From: Hungatella sp. UBA3048
GTDB lineage: Bacteria; Bacillota; Clostridia; Lachnospirales; Lachnospiraceae
Assembly (NCBI GenBank): GCA_002367105.1
Contig: DFCS01000051.1
Location: 1-64,000, forward strand
Reading direction: 5' to 3'
Length of the DNA: 64,000 nt
Shown here: positions 47,457 to 56,204 of the stretch, piece by piece
How positions within the stretch are numbered: position 1 is the stretch's first letter
How the letters are laid out: every line of letters starts with the position of its first letter
Position numbers and translations under genes: made by a program
Notes under the pieces: generated by a model
The model's database searches: none
Seen by the model: the letters and a program-made list of their open reading frames with translations, nothing else
Told to the model about the DNA's origin: nothing

Positions 47457-47492
47457 GCTGTCATGCCTGAACATACCGTCAGGCATGACAGC
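47457..47492 (-). other. Strong intercistronic hairpin between PTS EIIC and transketolase genes
   Basis: GCTGTCATGCCTGA pairs perfectly with TCAGGCATGACAGC around an eight-base loop. The minus-strand sequence after it (TCTTCTTTCACC) is a poor U-tract, so it may be an mRNA processing or stabilising element, or a partial terminator. Confidence 0.6.
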
Positions 47493-47515
47493 CTTCCTCC
47501 TTATGTATCATGATT

Positions 47516-48859
47516 CTATTCTTTTCTCCCAGGTTTCTTAATTGAGACAGCGATCATGACTGCCAAAACCCCAAATACGAATATGGTGGCAGCTATGGGC
47601 CCTAATTGTCCGGCTTTACCGATCAAGAATCCGGAGGCTATAAAATCCAGATCAGAGAAGGTCGTTCCCTGGTAACCCAGATCACCAAGCAAAGGCATTA
47701 AGAGAAGCGGAGCAAAGGTCAGCATTAAACCGTTTATAAAGGATCCGAATACAGCTCCTTTTACCCCTCCGTTGGCATTGCCGAAAACTCCTGCCGTAGC
47801 GCCGCAGAAGAAGTGAGGAACTACTCCCGGCAATATGATGATTCCTCCGGTTAGAATAAGCATGATCATACCTACAATTCCGCCTACAAAGCTGGAAAAG
47901 AAACCAATTAATACAGCATTAGGCGCAAAGGTATACACAATCGGGCAGTCTAATGCCGGTTTTGCATTGGGAATCACCCTTTCTGAAATACCTTTGAATG
48001 CAGGCACAATTTCTGCAAGGATCAGACGCACTCCCTGTAAAATAATAAATACCCCTGCCGCAAACTGAATTCCTTTCGTAATGGAAAACATAATGTAATT
48101 CGTTCCGTCTGACCAGTTGTTCTTTACATAGTCCGATCCGCAAAAGAGTGCAAGAATCAGATAAAAGATAACCATAGTAAGGGAAATAGAAACGGAACTG
48201 TCTCTTAAAAATGCAAGTGATTTCGGGAATTCTATCTCTTCCGTGGATCTGGAATTTTTCCCTACTAATTTACCGATCATTGCAGAAGCCCAATATCCGA
48301 TGGTGCTGAAATGTCCGAAAGCCACATCATCAGATTTTGTTATCTTTTTCATCGTCGGCTGTGCCAGGGCAGGAAAAAGCACCATAACAATTCCAAGGGC
48401 AACCGCTCCAACCACGACTGTCGCAGCGGTAGACATGCCGATGGTAATTAAGATAACACCAATCATACAGGCCATATAAAGAGTATGATGTCCTGTGAGA
48501 AAAACATATTTAAACCTGGTAATACGGGCAATTAAGATATTGGCGAACATCCCGAAAAACATGATCAGGGCAGTAACCTGGCCATACTCTTTTAATGCTA
48601 CCGCAATAATGGCCTCGTTATTGGGCACAACTCCTGCCGTATGAAACGCCTCCTGAAACATGCCTCCTAACGGAGCCAGGGATGTGACGATCACATCTGC
48701 TCCTGCCGATAACACGATAAAACCAAGAAATGACTTTATCGTACCTCTGATGGTATCTGCTGCGGGTTTCTTTTGCAGCAATAAACCGATCAATGCAATT
48801 AAAGCCACTAATACTGCGGGGGTAGAAAGAATTTCCTGTATTATATTTAAAACAGCCAT
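47516..48859 (-). CDS. PTS ascorbate-type transporter subunit EIIC (UlaA/SgaT family)
   Basis: A 447-residue integral membrane protein with about eleven segments, matching the UlaA/SgaT family that imports and helps phosphorylate L-ascorbate or related sugars. Motifs include ILIARITRFKYVFLTGHH and LTGGIIILPGVVPHFFCGATAGVFGNANGG. GAGGAG lies before the ATG. It is preceded by an EIIB gene and a PRD regulator. No ula catabolic genes are present, only a transketolase, so the substrate may be another pentose or keto-sugar. That is an inference. Confidence 0.92.
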   Translation of the reverse strand: MAVLNIIQEILSTPAVLVALIALIGLLLQKKPAADTIRGTIKSFLGFIVLSAGADVIVTSLAPLGGMFQEAFHTAGVVPNNEAIIAVALKEYGQVTALIMFFGMFANILIARITRFKYVFLTGHHTLYMACMIGVILITIGMSTAATVVVGAVALGIVMVLFPALAQPTMKKITKSDDVAFGHFSTIGYWASAMIGKLVGKNSRSTEEIEFPKSLAFLRDSSVSISLTMVIFYLILALFCGSDYVKNNWSDGTNYIMFSITKGIQFAAGVFIILQGVRLILAEIVPAFKGISERVIPNAKPALDCPIVYTFAPNAVLIGFFSSFVGGIVGMIMLILTGGIIILPGVVPHFFCGATAGVFGNANGGVKGAVFGSFINGLMLTFAPLLLMPLLGDLGYQGTTFSDLDFIASGFLIGKAGQLGPIAATIFVFGVLAVMIAVSIKKPGRKE

Positions 48860-48882
48860 TGTCTTCTCCTCTCTTTGCGCAA

Positions 48883-49164
48883 TTAGATTACATTCAGTTT
48901 CCTTAAGGACTCTTCCAATTTTTCCTTTAGTTCTTTTTTATCCAACAGGTTATCAAGCTCTACAACACCTTTCAAATGGGTCATTGCCATTGCGATATCT
49001 CTTCCTGCAATAAAGATATCCGCCGCACCCGGTGTCGCGCCCCCTAAATCACTGTGATCCACCTCAATTCCTGCTGCCCCAATCTCCTTTAACACATTTT
49101 TTATATTCATTTCCATCATAAAACTGCTTCCAAGCCCTGAACCGCAAACCGCCAATATCTTCAT
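48883..49164 (-). CDS. PTS ascorbate-type EIIB component
   Basis: A 93-residue cytoplasmic EIIB protein that passes phosphate to the sugar. The phosphocysteine Cys7 is in the loop VCGSGLGSSFMMEM. It is between the regulator and EIIC genes with short gaps. Its phosphate donor should be an EIIA; the only EIIA domain nearby is the C-terminus of the regulator protein. Confidence 0.92.
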   Translation of the reverse strand: MKILAVCGSGLGSSFMMEMNIKNVLKEIGAAGIEVDHSDLGGATPGAADIFIAGRDIAMAMTHLKGVVELDNLLDKKELKEKLEESLRKLNVI

Positions 49165-49184
49165 ATGACATTTACCTCGTTTTT

Positions 49185-51257
49185 TTATTCCTCATCAATA
49201 TCAAGCAATTTGATGACATCCTCCACTGAGTTACATGCTACGAATTGTTCCCTGGTATCTTCATTGGTTAAAATATTAGATAGTTGGGCAAGCGCTCTTA
49301 AATGTGTGTGATTATCAATCGCCGCCATGGTAATGAAGACCTTAACCGGCTTTTGGGGATTATCCAGCACTAAAACCTCTTCTTCCAGCTTCAAAAAACT
49401 CATTCCCAGTTTATTGACCCCTGTTTGATTCTGTGCATGGGGAATCGCAACATAGGGACATATTACGATATAGGGACCAAAGCCCTTCACATTATCTATC
49501 ATTGCATTGATATAATCTTTTGTAATGGATCCATTCTCCAATAAAGGCCTTGCCCCCAGCCAGATTGCTTCCTCCCAACTGTTCACACGGGAAGCAAATT
49601 GTATGGTTTCCTTCGTAAGAAGGTCTTTTATCACGGGTAATCCTCCTTTTCTGTTGCTTTCTTTTTTATATTTCTTTTGCAAGAGGTTCTTTAATTCGCT
49701 GCTTAATCCCTTCTGATCATGAATCACTGCATATTTCTCTACGATTTCCAAAATGGAATGAACTGTTACATTAGCTTCTGATTTGATTCCAAATACCGAA
49801 GAATATACCGCTTCACTCAATATAAATTTTTCTTCCACCGTTAAAATGGGGGAGGACAGGAACAAATACTTCTGTTCAGGTACATCGATCCCCTCGGTAG
49901 TGGAAAAAACCATGTCATAAATTTCAAGCGGAATCCCTTTGAACTCTTCTGCATTGCAGGTAGCCACAAAGTTTATTTCAGGAAATATCTTTATTAATTG
50001 GTTTTTCATCATAACAGAGCTTGCAAGTCCGTTCTGGCATACGATAATCGCTCTTTTTCTGATCTTATCCTGATCCGGCAAATCCATAACCGTCATAAAA
50101 TGTAAGGCAATATAGGCAATCTCATCATCGGGAATCAGGCAATCCAAATAATCCCCAAAGGGCTCCAGCACGAATCTGCAAATATCAAATACCTCTCCGT
50201 ACTCTTTTTTAACCTGCATCAATGCCGGATTCACTACCGGTATCCCATACTTCAGCCGAAAATAGGCCAAACGTAAATGCATCAGCATGTTTTCTGATAT
50301 GCCCGCCTTCTTCTGCACCACTGTTCCTGTGATGACTTCAAAACGGTTTATCAGGCTTTGGCACATCTCCTGTAAAAATATGCTCTCCTTATCGTAAAGC
50401 CGGAAATACATGTTATCTCCCAAAGTCATGCTTAACAAAAGTACAAATAAATAGTCAATCTCTTCTTTGGACAAAGGAAACGTCAGCGACTCATAAAAAG
50501 CTGTTACAGCTGCATAAAGGGGGTGGTGGTTCCACATGGGTTCATGGATCAGGGGGGATACGTATGTAATTGACTGGCAGTGATAGGGCATTAAACTGAT
50601 AAAATAGATCACCAGGATCAGATATTCCTTCATGATCGGCAGATTAAATTCCTTAATTAAGGACTCTACCTTATCTCTTGTTTCTTCAAATACAGATTCA
50701 TAAGAATTGTCCGACACTGCCAGTGAGATCAGTTCTTTACATAAAAAGTTATCTTTCAAGTTAATAATTGACAGCAACACCAGAGATCGGATTTTAATGG
50801 GTTCACCTTCAAAGTAATAACCCGATTTTCTTGAGTATTTTAATTCCACCTTATACTGACCGCCTATCTTTGCAATTTTCTTTAAATCACCTAAGACCGT
50901 ATTCTTGCTTGATTGCAGCTTCGTAATAAAATGATTCAGTCCCAAAGGTTCCCTTGTACAAAAAATCTGAATACAGATCATCCAGATTTTATTTTCCCCA
51001 TTAACAACAAATTTCTGATGGGGCAGGTTTAGACTCGTTACTTTGTCGATGGTCTCCTTATTAATCAGAAATCTCCCTCTTGACAATCTGATTAATTCAA
51101 TCTCATTTTCTTTCAGCAGTTCATTGATCTTACTCACATCATATTCAATCTGCCTTTTGGAACATCCTAATAAATCCATGGCTTTGCTAACAGAAAAATT
51201 TCTGTCACTCAGTAAATACTGCAATAAATTGAATGCGCGCTTTTCAATAACTTGCAT
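49185..51257 (-). CDS. PRD-containing transcriptional regulator with EIIB-like and EIIA domains
   Basis: A 690-residue MtlR/LicR-type regulator. N-terminal helix-turn-helix motifs (AMDLLGCSKRQIEYDVSKIN) are followed by two PTS regulatory domains (about residues 170-390), an EIIB-like domain (IIVCQNGLASSVMMKNQ) and a C-terminal EIIA of the mannitol/fructose class with active His in VAIPHAQNQ. The start at 51257 (MQVIEKR) has GAGGTG five bases upstream; the frame extends 13 codons further without a site. It is first in the operon and should sense PTS phosphorylation and activate these genes. Its EIIA may also serve transport. Confidence 0.9.
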   Translation of the reverse strand: MQVIEKRAFNLLQYLLSDRNFSVSKAMDLLGCSKRQIEYDVSKINELLKENEIELIRLSRGRFLINKETIDKVTSLNLPHQKFVVNGENKIWMICIQIFCTREPLGLNHFITKLQSSKNTVLGDLKKIAKIGGQYKVELKYSRKSGYYFEGEPIKIRSLVLLSIINLKDNFLCKELISLAVSDNSYESVFEETRDKVESLIKEFNLPIMKEYLILVIYFISLMPYHCQSITYVSPLIHEPMWNHHPLYAAVTAFYESLTFPLSKEEIDYLFVLLLSMTLGDNMYFRLYDKESIFLQEMCQSLINRFEVITGTVVQKKAGISENMLMHLRLAYFRLKYGIPVVNPALMQVKKEYGEVFDICRFVLEPFGDYLDCLIPDDEIAYIALHFMTVMDLPDQDKIRKRAIIVCQNGLASSVMMKNQLIKIFPEINFVATCNAEEFKGIPLEIYDMVFSTTEGIDVPEQKYLFLSSPILTVEEKFILSEAVYSSVFGIKSEANVTVHSILEIVEKYAVIHDQKGLSSELKNLLQKKYKKESNRKGGLPVIKDLLTKETIQFASRVNSWEEAIWLGARPLLENGSITKDYINAMIDNVKGFGPYIVICPYVAIPHAQNQTGVNKLGMSFLKLEEEVLVLDNPQKPVKVFITMAAIDNHTHLRALAQLSNILTNEDTREQFVACNSVEDVIKLLDIDEE

Positions 51258-51431
51258 TGCCCCACCTCTTTTATGCAATATATCACTGACTTTCATTAAT
51301 TATTATAATTAAGCTTTATTTTCTATCTTAATTGATACCTAAATTTGTCTATTTAAAACAAACAAAAATGTGCTCATATAAAATACACACTCATGACAAC
51401 CCGTCAATATGAAGTGCATCCCACCCATAAA

Positions 51432-51469
51432 TAAAAAACTTCCCGGCCTCAAGCTGAGAGCCGGGAAGT
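51432..51469 (-). terminator. Intrinsic terminator after the mannose-type PTS operon
   Basis: ACTTCCCGGC pairs perfectly with GCCGGGAAGT and is followed on the minus strand by six T. The gap 51258-51431 to its left holds the regulator promoter region, in which no clear -35/-10 pair stands out. Confidence 0.85.
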
Positions 51470-51533
51470 CTTTCTTTATTCTGTTTCAACTATTTGGAGG
51501 AAAACTCCAGCCTTATCAGGCGTCTTCCCCTTC

Positions 51534-52652
51534 TTAAGCTTTCGCCGTATACTGATCCCTCACCCCGTCAAGCTTCTTGCTTCCGATCCTCTTATGAAAC
51601 TCAGGGTCTTTCGGTATGTCAGGATTGATCCCCAGATCCTGAGGCGCCAGGCAGGCCACCACCTGCAGAGGGATGATATATTCCCACGGTGAAAACAGGG
51701 GATCCTCCACAAAGTGGCAGATCAGATCCTTAGAGGCTGTTTTCTCAAGCCCTTCCGGTGAAGCAACCATATAGTTGTGAGGTGTCCATTCACTGAGAAT
51801 GTCTATAAGCTTTACCGTTCTGGCCTTATAATCGCCTTTGGATGCCAGATAGAAAATATGGGAATCCTCATTGATGGAATTATAAATGCCATGGAAAAAT
51901 TCTTCAATATCGTATCCGGTCACTCCCTGGCGAACTGTTTCAAGAATTTTCAGGGCGCCTTCCAGGGCATCGGCATACAGCCCGTCATATCCCACCACAA
52001 TGATCCGTTTGGCGGAAAGGAGCTCTTCCTTTATCCGGTGATACCATTCCGTGGATTTTTCAGTGACCTGCTTCATATTGCCGATTACATGAAACATCCG
52101 GTCAATATACCCCTGGGCAGCCTCTTCTGTCAATATGCCTTTTGTGATGGCCAGCTCCGTCAGCATCATCATCAGGGTAACGGTTGTCCCGGCATACCCT
52201 TTTGTTTTCGCGCCGCATTTTTCATTTCCCACTTCAAGCCTTGTGCTGGTATCGGCATGTTCAAATATCAGGGCCGTCGGGTTTTCTGAAATGGCAGCCG
52301 TATAGAGCCCCCGGTTCCGGGCAGAATCTAAGCCCGCCACCGTAGAGAGACTCTGCCCTCCCTGGGAAATTCCGATAACCAGAGTGTTTTTGTTGAAAAT
52401 CTTTTCACTTCTTTCAAACTGGGTCGGATAACTGTTGAATACCTTAATATTCAAAATCTTTTCCAGATAGGTTTTTGCAGAAAGCCCTGCATGATAGCTG
52501 GTCCCTGAACCGATCACATACACCTGTTCAATTGTTTTGTCCTGATAAAAGGCGACAAATTCTTTTGTTATCTCTTTTCTCCGTTTTATAATATCCGTGA
52601 GCACCAGAGGAGTCTCACAGATATATTCATACATTTTTGACTGATAATTCAT
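51534..52652 (-). CDS. SIS-domain sugar isomerase/deglycase (GlmS-isomerase / FrlB-like)
   Basis: A 372-residue protein with two SIS domains, as in the isomerase half of glucosamine-6-phosphate synthase and in the FrlB/GfrF deglycases that split phosphorylated Amadori products. VIGSGTSYHAGLSAKTYLEK is the first sugar-phosphate site and VVGYDGLYADALEGALKILE the second. No glutaminase domain is present. Start 52652 (MNYQSK) overlaps the EIID stop as TAATG, so translation is coupled. It probably acts on the sugar-6-phosphate made by the PTS encoded upstream. The exact substrate, such as fructoselysine, glucoselysine or an amino sugar, is not determined. Confidence 0.85.
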   Translation of the reverse strand: MNYQSKMYEYICETPLVLTDIIKRRKEITKEFVAFYQDKTIEQVYVIGSGTSYHAGLSAKTYLEKILNIKVFNSYPTQFERSEKIFNKNTLVIGISQGGQSLSTVAGLDSARNRGLYTAAISENPTALIFEHADTSTRLEVGNEKCGAKTKGYAGTTVTLMMMLTELAITKGILTEEAAQGYIDRMFHVIGNMKQVTEKSTEWYHRIKEELLSAKRIIVVGYDGLYADALEGALKILETVRQGVTGYDIEEFFHGIYNSINEDSHIFYLASKGDYKARTVKLIDILSEWTPHNYMVASPEGLEKTASKDLICHFVEDPLFSPWEYIIPLQVVACLAPQDLGINPDIPKDPEFHKRIGSKKLDGVRDQYTAKA

Positions 52653-53485
52653 TATAATATTCCAAAGAACGCACATGCAATGCCGGCTGCAATGATTCCC
52701 AGCATGACCGTAACCGTCTTATATCCTTTCTTCAATAATCCGTAAATTCCAAATGTCAGCAAAAGAGGCAGAACCTTGGGGAGAATCTGGTCGAATACTC
52801 CCTGAATCTCAACACTGGTTTCTCCCATGGTTAGCACAAGAGGCGTTTTAAAGGCCACCATGGAGGCGATCATCGCTCCCACCACGCAAAGTCCGATGAT
52901 CTTCGCACAGTTGGTAAGAATCTGGATCATGCCTGAGGCTTGAGCTGTTTCAATAAAGGTGATCCCGCTCTTATATCCCAGCTTCAGGCCGTAATATCTC
53001 ACCAGATAATGAGGTATGTTGAATATGAGCAGAAACAGCACGGCTCCCAGCAGGCTGCCCTTTGATGCAAGGCCGCAGCCTACGCCGGCCGCGATGATGC
53101 GGAAGGTCCCCCAGAAAAAGGAATCCCCGATACCGGCGATCGGTCCCATCAGGGCCGCCTTTAAAGCGGTGATCGACTCAATATCAAAGCCTTCTTTGGA
53201 CTTTTTGTTCTCCTCCTCTAAGGCAACGCAGGCACCGGTAATAAAGCTGACCATTTGAGGCGTTGTGTTAAAAAAGGACAGATGCCTTTTTAGGGCCTCC
53301 CTGGCTTCCTCCTTCTCCGGATAAAGCCGTTTCAGCACCGGGATCATGGAGTAGCAAAAGCCTACGTTCTGCATGCGTTCATAATTAAAACAGCCCTGCA
53401 GCGGAAAAGAACGCCAGAAGGTCTTTCTCATATCAGATTTGGTAACCAGGCTGTTCTCTGTGTATGCGTCGTCTAAATGTGCCAT
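52652..53485 (-). CDS. PTS mannose/fructose/sorbose-type EIID component
   Basis: A 277-residue EIID membrane protein. The N-terminal stretch SFPLQGCFNYERMQNVGFCY and the middle GPIAGIGDSFFWGT are family hallmarks, and membrane segments follow near the C-terminus. GGAGG in the end of the EIIC gene serves as its ribosome binding site, and the stop and start overlap (TAATG). With EIIC it forms the sugar channel. Confidence 0.94.
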   Translation of the reverse strand: MAHLDDAYTENSLVTKSDMRKTFWRSFPLQGCFNYERMQNVGFCYSMIPVLKRLYPEKEEAREALKRHLSFFNTTPQMVSFITGACVALEEENKKSKEGFDIESITALKAALMGPIAGIGDSFFWGTFRIIAAGVGCGLASKGSLLGAVLFLLIFNIPHYLVRYYGLKLGYKSGITFIETAQASGMIQILTNCAKIIGLCVVGAMIASMVAFKTPLVLTMGETSVEIQGVFDQILPKVLPLLLTFGIYGLLKKGYKTVTVMLGIIAAGIACAFFGIL

Positions 53486-54276
53486 TATAATTCACCTCCT
53501 AAATCATCGGACATGGTCTGCGTCAGCGCAAGAGCCATCTGTTCCTTTTTCCTCTGAGTGGCCGACTGGTAAACCGTGTACGCAATGACAGCCCCCACAA
53601 TGGCCACGCCCACCGTGCTCATTCCAAGCAGGGCGGTCAAAATAAAACCGACAAATAAGTATGCCGCATTGGTCTTATCAAAAATGAGCTGCATTAAAAT
53701 GGCAATTCCCAATGCCGGAAGCATTCCGCTGGCAACCTTTAAACCGCTCAATATAAAAGCCGGGAGTGCTTCAACAAAAGCGGCGATGGTATTGGATCCC
53801 AGCAGAACACCCAGGAACACCACCAGAAACGAACTGATCCAGAACAGCCACGCTCCCGACCAGAAGGCTTTTGCAACGCCCTTATAATCCCCCTCTTCCG
53901 CAGCATTGTCCGCCCAGTGAAGGAATGTGGCATTGATGGTCCGGTCCAGAATACCCACGGACTGTGCCAGTGTGGCGATGGGCAGTGATAATGCCACAGC
54001 CGCATCCATATCGAGTCCGGACATAATGGCAAATGCTGTGGCCAGGATCCCTCCCGAAACCACATCAGGGGGAGTGGCTGCTCCAATGCCCACGATCCCC
54101 ATCATCACCAATTCCACTGCCGCTCCCATTACAATACCAGTCTGTATATCCCCCAGCAGAAGTCCCACGATGGGGCCGGTCACGATGGGACGGTCAAACA
54201 TGTGCTGCCCGAACACCCGTCCATCCCAGATGGAAAATCCGGCAAGGATCCCTAAAAGCAACGCTTTCCATATCAT
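53485..54276 (-). CDS. PTS mannose/fructose/sorbose-type EIIC component
   Basis: A 263-residue EIIC membrane protein with several hydrophobic segments. The pattern DRPIVTGPIVGLLLGDIQTG near residue 28 and GAAVELVMMGIVGIGAATPPD are characteristic. It works with EIID to move the sugar across the membrane while EIIB phosphorylates it. It starts 18 bases after EIIB. Confidence 0.94.
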   Translation of the reverse strand: MIWKALLLGILAGFSIWDGRVFGQHMFDRPIVTGPIVGLLLGDIQTGIVMGAAVELVMMGIVGIGAATPPDVVSGGILATAFAIMSGLDMDAAVALSLPIATLAQSVGILDRTINATFLHWADNAAEEGDYKGVAKAFWSGAWLFWISSFLVVFLGVLLGSNTIAAFVEALPAFILSGLKVASGMLPALGIAILMQLIFDKTNAAYLFVGFILTALLGMSTVGVAIVGAVIAYTVYQSATQRKKEQMALALTQTMSDDLGGEL

Positions 54277-54294
54277 AAATGTATCCTCCTCTTT

Positions 54295-54780
54295 TTATTT
54301 TTTAAACTCTTTTACAATATCACCGTACTGCAGTTTCTTTTCCGTAGGCACCGCCTGCAGATAGATTTCTTTCCCCATGACATGGATTTTTTCAATTCCC
54401 TCCATGTCCCGGTCATCCAGATACACCTGCCTTTCCACCATTTTTTTACCCGGAGTCTTCCTGATCCCCCCCAGGCAGATATCCTTAACAGCCTCACAGC
54501 GTTCCATTAAATACAAAGCATCCTGTATGCTGGCTGTTACGACAAAAATTGTTCTCCCTGCATGCTTGGGATTGTTCATCACCGCTACAGCTCCATCCAG
54601 GGATTTTATGGACAATGTTACCTGAGGCGGCTTTGCCATTTGGAATGCCATCTGAATCAGCTTGTCCGTGATGGCATTATCATTAGCAACCAAAATGGTA
54701 TCCGCACTTAAATATGAGGTCCAGCTTACCGCCACCTGGCCATGGATCAGCCGGTCATCCACACGTAATAATTTAATCAT
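54295..54780 (-). CDS. PTS mannose/fructose/sorbose-type EIIB component
   Basis: A 161-residue cytoplasmic EIIB with phospho-acceptor His13 in VDDRLIHGQVAVSW. It receives phosphate from the EIIA encoded upstream and passes it to the incoming sugar. GGAGG lies before the ATG. Length and motifs are normal. Confidence 0.94.
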   Translation of the reverse strand: MIKLLRVDDRLIHGQVAVSWTSYLSADTILVANDNAITDKLIQMAFQMAKPPQVTLSIKSLDGAVAVMNNPKHAGRTIFVVTASIQDALYLMERCEAVKDICLGGIRKTPGKKMVERQVYLDDRDMEGIEKIHVMGKEIYLQAVPTEKKLQYGDIVKEFKK

Positions 54781-54821
54781 TTTTACCTCCAGTGCCGCGT
54801 CTGCCGCGACTTACATTTTTT

Positions 54822-55268
54822 CTACAGTTCTTCCAGATCAGACATCTGACTGAAATCCTGCTCATCCATGGTGTCGTTGACAAGGCTCATAGTGCTTTTT
54901 GAACTCTCAATGGCGTTCTTAAGGGCCTGTCTGTCCAACGAATCCTCTCCGCTGAGGGGCAGCAAGGCAACCTCCAGCAGCAGTCCTAAGTTCAGGCCGG
55001 TTATGAGATAGATGTTTCTTCTTCTCACCAGCAGTTCCATGGCAGCCCTGGTGGTGCTGCCTCCTGCAATATCGCTGATAATGACGGTGCAGGCGTCATT
55101 GTGAAATCCATCTATCTTAGCCTCTATCATTGCAGTGATTTCAGGAATGGTTTCCCGGGCGCTGATGCTGACAAAATCAATATTTTCCGTTTTACCCACG
55201 ACCAGCTCTAAGGATGTCAGAATGCCCTTTGCAAAATCCGCATGAGTGACCAAAATAATGTTCTTCAT
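54822..55268 (-). CDS. PTS mannose-type EIIA component
   Basis: A 148-residue EIIA with phospho-acceptor His9 in LVTHADFAKGILTSLE and the GGSTTRAAMELL-type loop (IAGGSTTRAAM). The C-terminal tail (about residues 110-148) is acidic and longer than the minimal domain. It is the first gene of the A-B-C-D-SIS operon and divergent from the GntR regulator, with AAGGAG upstream. Confidence 0.93.
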   Translation of the reverse strand: MKNIILVTHADFAKGILTSLELVVGKTENIDFVSISARETIPEITAMIEAKIDGFHNDACTVIISDIAGGSTTRAAMELLVRRRNIYLITGLNLGLLLEVALLPLSGEDSLDRQALKNAIESSKSTMSLVNDTMDEQDFSQMSDLEEL

Positions 55269-55306
55269 GCTTCTCCTTTCTAGACTTTTTTCATGTCCGC
55301 CACAAT

Positions 55307-55314
55307 GTATATAC
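55307..55314. promoter_or_regulatory. Candidate GntR/HutC half-site near the EIIA start
   Basis: GTATATAC fits the HutC-subfamily core GTNTANAC and is itself palindromic. It is 39 bases upstream of the EIIA gene and is paired with a similar site at 55426-55433. A further GTATATGC is nearby. Confidence 0.4.
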
Positions 55315-55363
55315 GTTATGTTTAAAGTATATGCATTTGATTTATTTTTTCATATAATATCAC

Positions 55364-55404
55364 AAAAAAAATAATATTGCAACTTCTTTCAGCTGCAATA
55401 TTAT
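55364..55404 (-). terminator. Leader hairpin with U-tract upstream of the mannose-type PTS
   Basis: On the minus strand ATAATATTGCA pairs perfectly with TGCAATATTAT and is followed by a run of T and TG, an intrinsic-terminator shape. It lies about 100 bases upstream of the EIIA start and pointing into it, so it may be an attenuator or may only insulate against antisense transcripts. Confidence 0.5.
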
Positions 55405-55425
55405 ACAAATTTTCTATTATTTATT

Positions 55426-55457
55426 GTATAGACATTTAGTGTTTTCCGATATATAAT
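55426..55457 (+). promoter_or_regulatory. GntR promoter with overlapping operator
   Basis: TAGACA (55429-55434) and TATAAT (55452-55457) are spaced by 17 bases, and GTATAGAC (55426-55433), matching GTNTANAC, covers the -35 box. This fits autoregulation of the GntR gene that starts at 55494. Confidence 0.55.
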
Positions 55458-55493
55458 AATATGAGGCAATTATGCCTCCCAAGGAGTGAAGTA

Positions 55494-56204
55494 ATGAATC
55501 AGAAACCAAAGTATATACAAATAAAGGACTGTATATTAAAAGACATTAAAAATCACACACTGCACGCGGGAGACCAGATCCCTACGGAATCAGAATTATG
55601 CGAACGCTTTGAAGTGAGCCGTATGACGGTAAGCAAGGCGATCTCCGCCCTTACCTCGGAAGGCTATATCCGCAGGATCGCGGGAAAGGGGAGCTTTGTC
55701 ACCAGTTCCCTGGTACAGAAGCAGTACCACCACCAGCCCATCAGTTTTACGGATGATATGAAATCCATCGGTTTAAAGCCGGGAGCCCGGCTGTTGGATT
55801 ACCGGATCTACCGCGGGTCTGATCTTTCTCCAGAAATAGCCCAAAAGCTTCAGGCCGAGCCGGATGACCTGATCCATTATTTTTCAAGGATACGGACTGG
55901 CAACGGGATGATCATTAGCATCAGCTATAATTATGTTCCCTGCAAAACAATTCCGGCCATCGACATCGACTGTCTGGAAAACTCTTTCTTCGAATTTGTG
56001 AAGAAGCTTGGCTTTACCGGCCTGCATACCGTGAGCTTTTCACTTTCCGCCACTCTGCCGACTCCGGAGCAGAAAAAACTGCTGGAAATAGAAAATGAAG
56101 CATTGCTGAAGGTATCTCATTTTACCTGCAGCAGTCAGGATGATATATTGGAATACATTGATACCTATTACATCGGCAGTATGTATACCTACCGGCTGGA
56201 TTAA
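55494..56204 (+). CDS. GntR family (HutC subfamily) transcriptional regulator
   Basis: A 236-residue regulator. The N-terminal winged helix is typical (PTESELCERFEVSRMTVSKA, residues about 30-50) and the C-terminal part is a UTRA ligand domain that binds small sugars or sugar phosphates. The start at 55494 (MNQKPKYIQ) has AAGGAG seven bases upstream. It is divergent from the mannose-type PTS and SIS gene, which it likely controls. Its stop overlaps the stop of the converging GH13-like gene by a few bases, leaving no terminator between them. Confidence 0.92.
   Translation: MNQKPKYIQIKDCILKDIKNHTLHAGDQIPTESELCERFEVSRMTVSKAISALTSEGYIRRIAGKGSFVTSSLVQKQYHHQPISFTDDMKSIGLKPGARLLDYRIYRGSDLSPEIAQKLQAEPDDLIHYFSRIRTGNGMIISISYNYVPCKTIPAIDIDCLENSFFEFVKKLGFTGLHTVSFSLSATLPTPEQKKLLEIENEALLKVSHFTCSSQDDILEYIDTYYIGSMYTYRLD

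Noticed and set aside
54781..54821. Hairpin with CGCGGC repeats between the EIIA and EIIB genes
   Set aside because: Short and imperfect; no U-tract and no support for a regulatory role.
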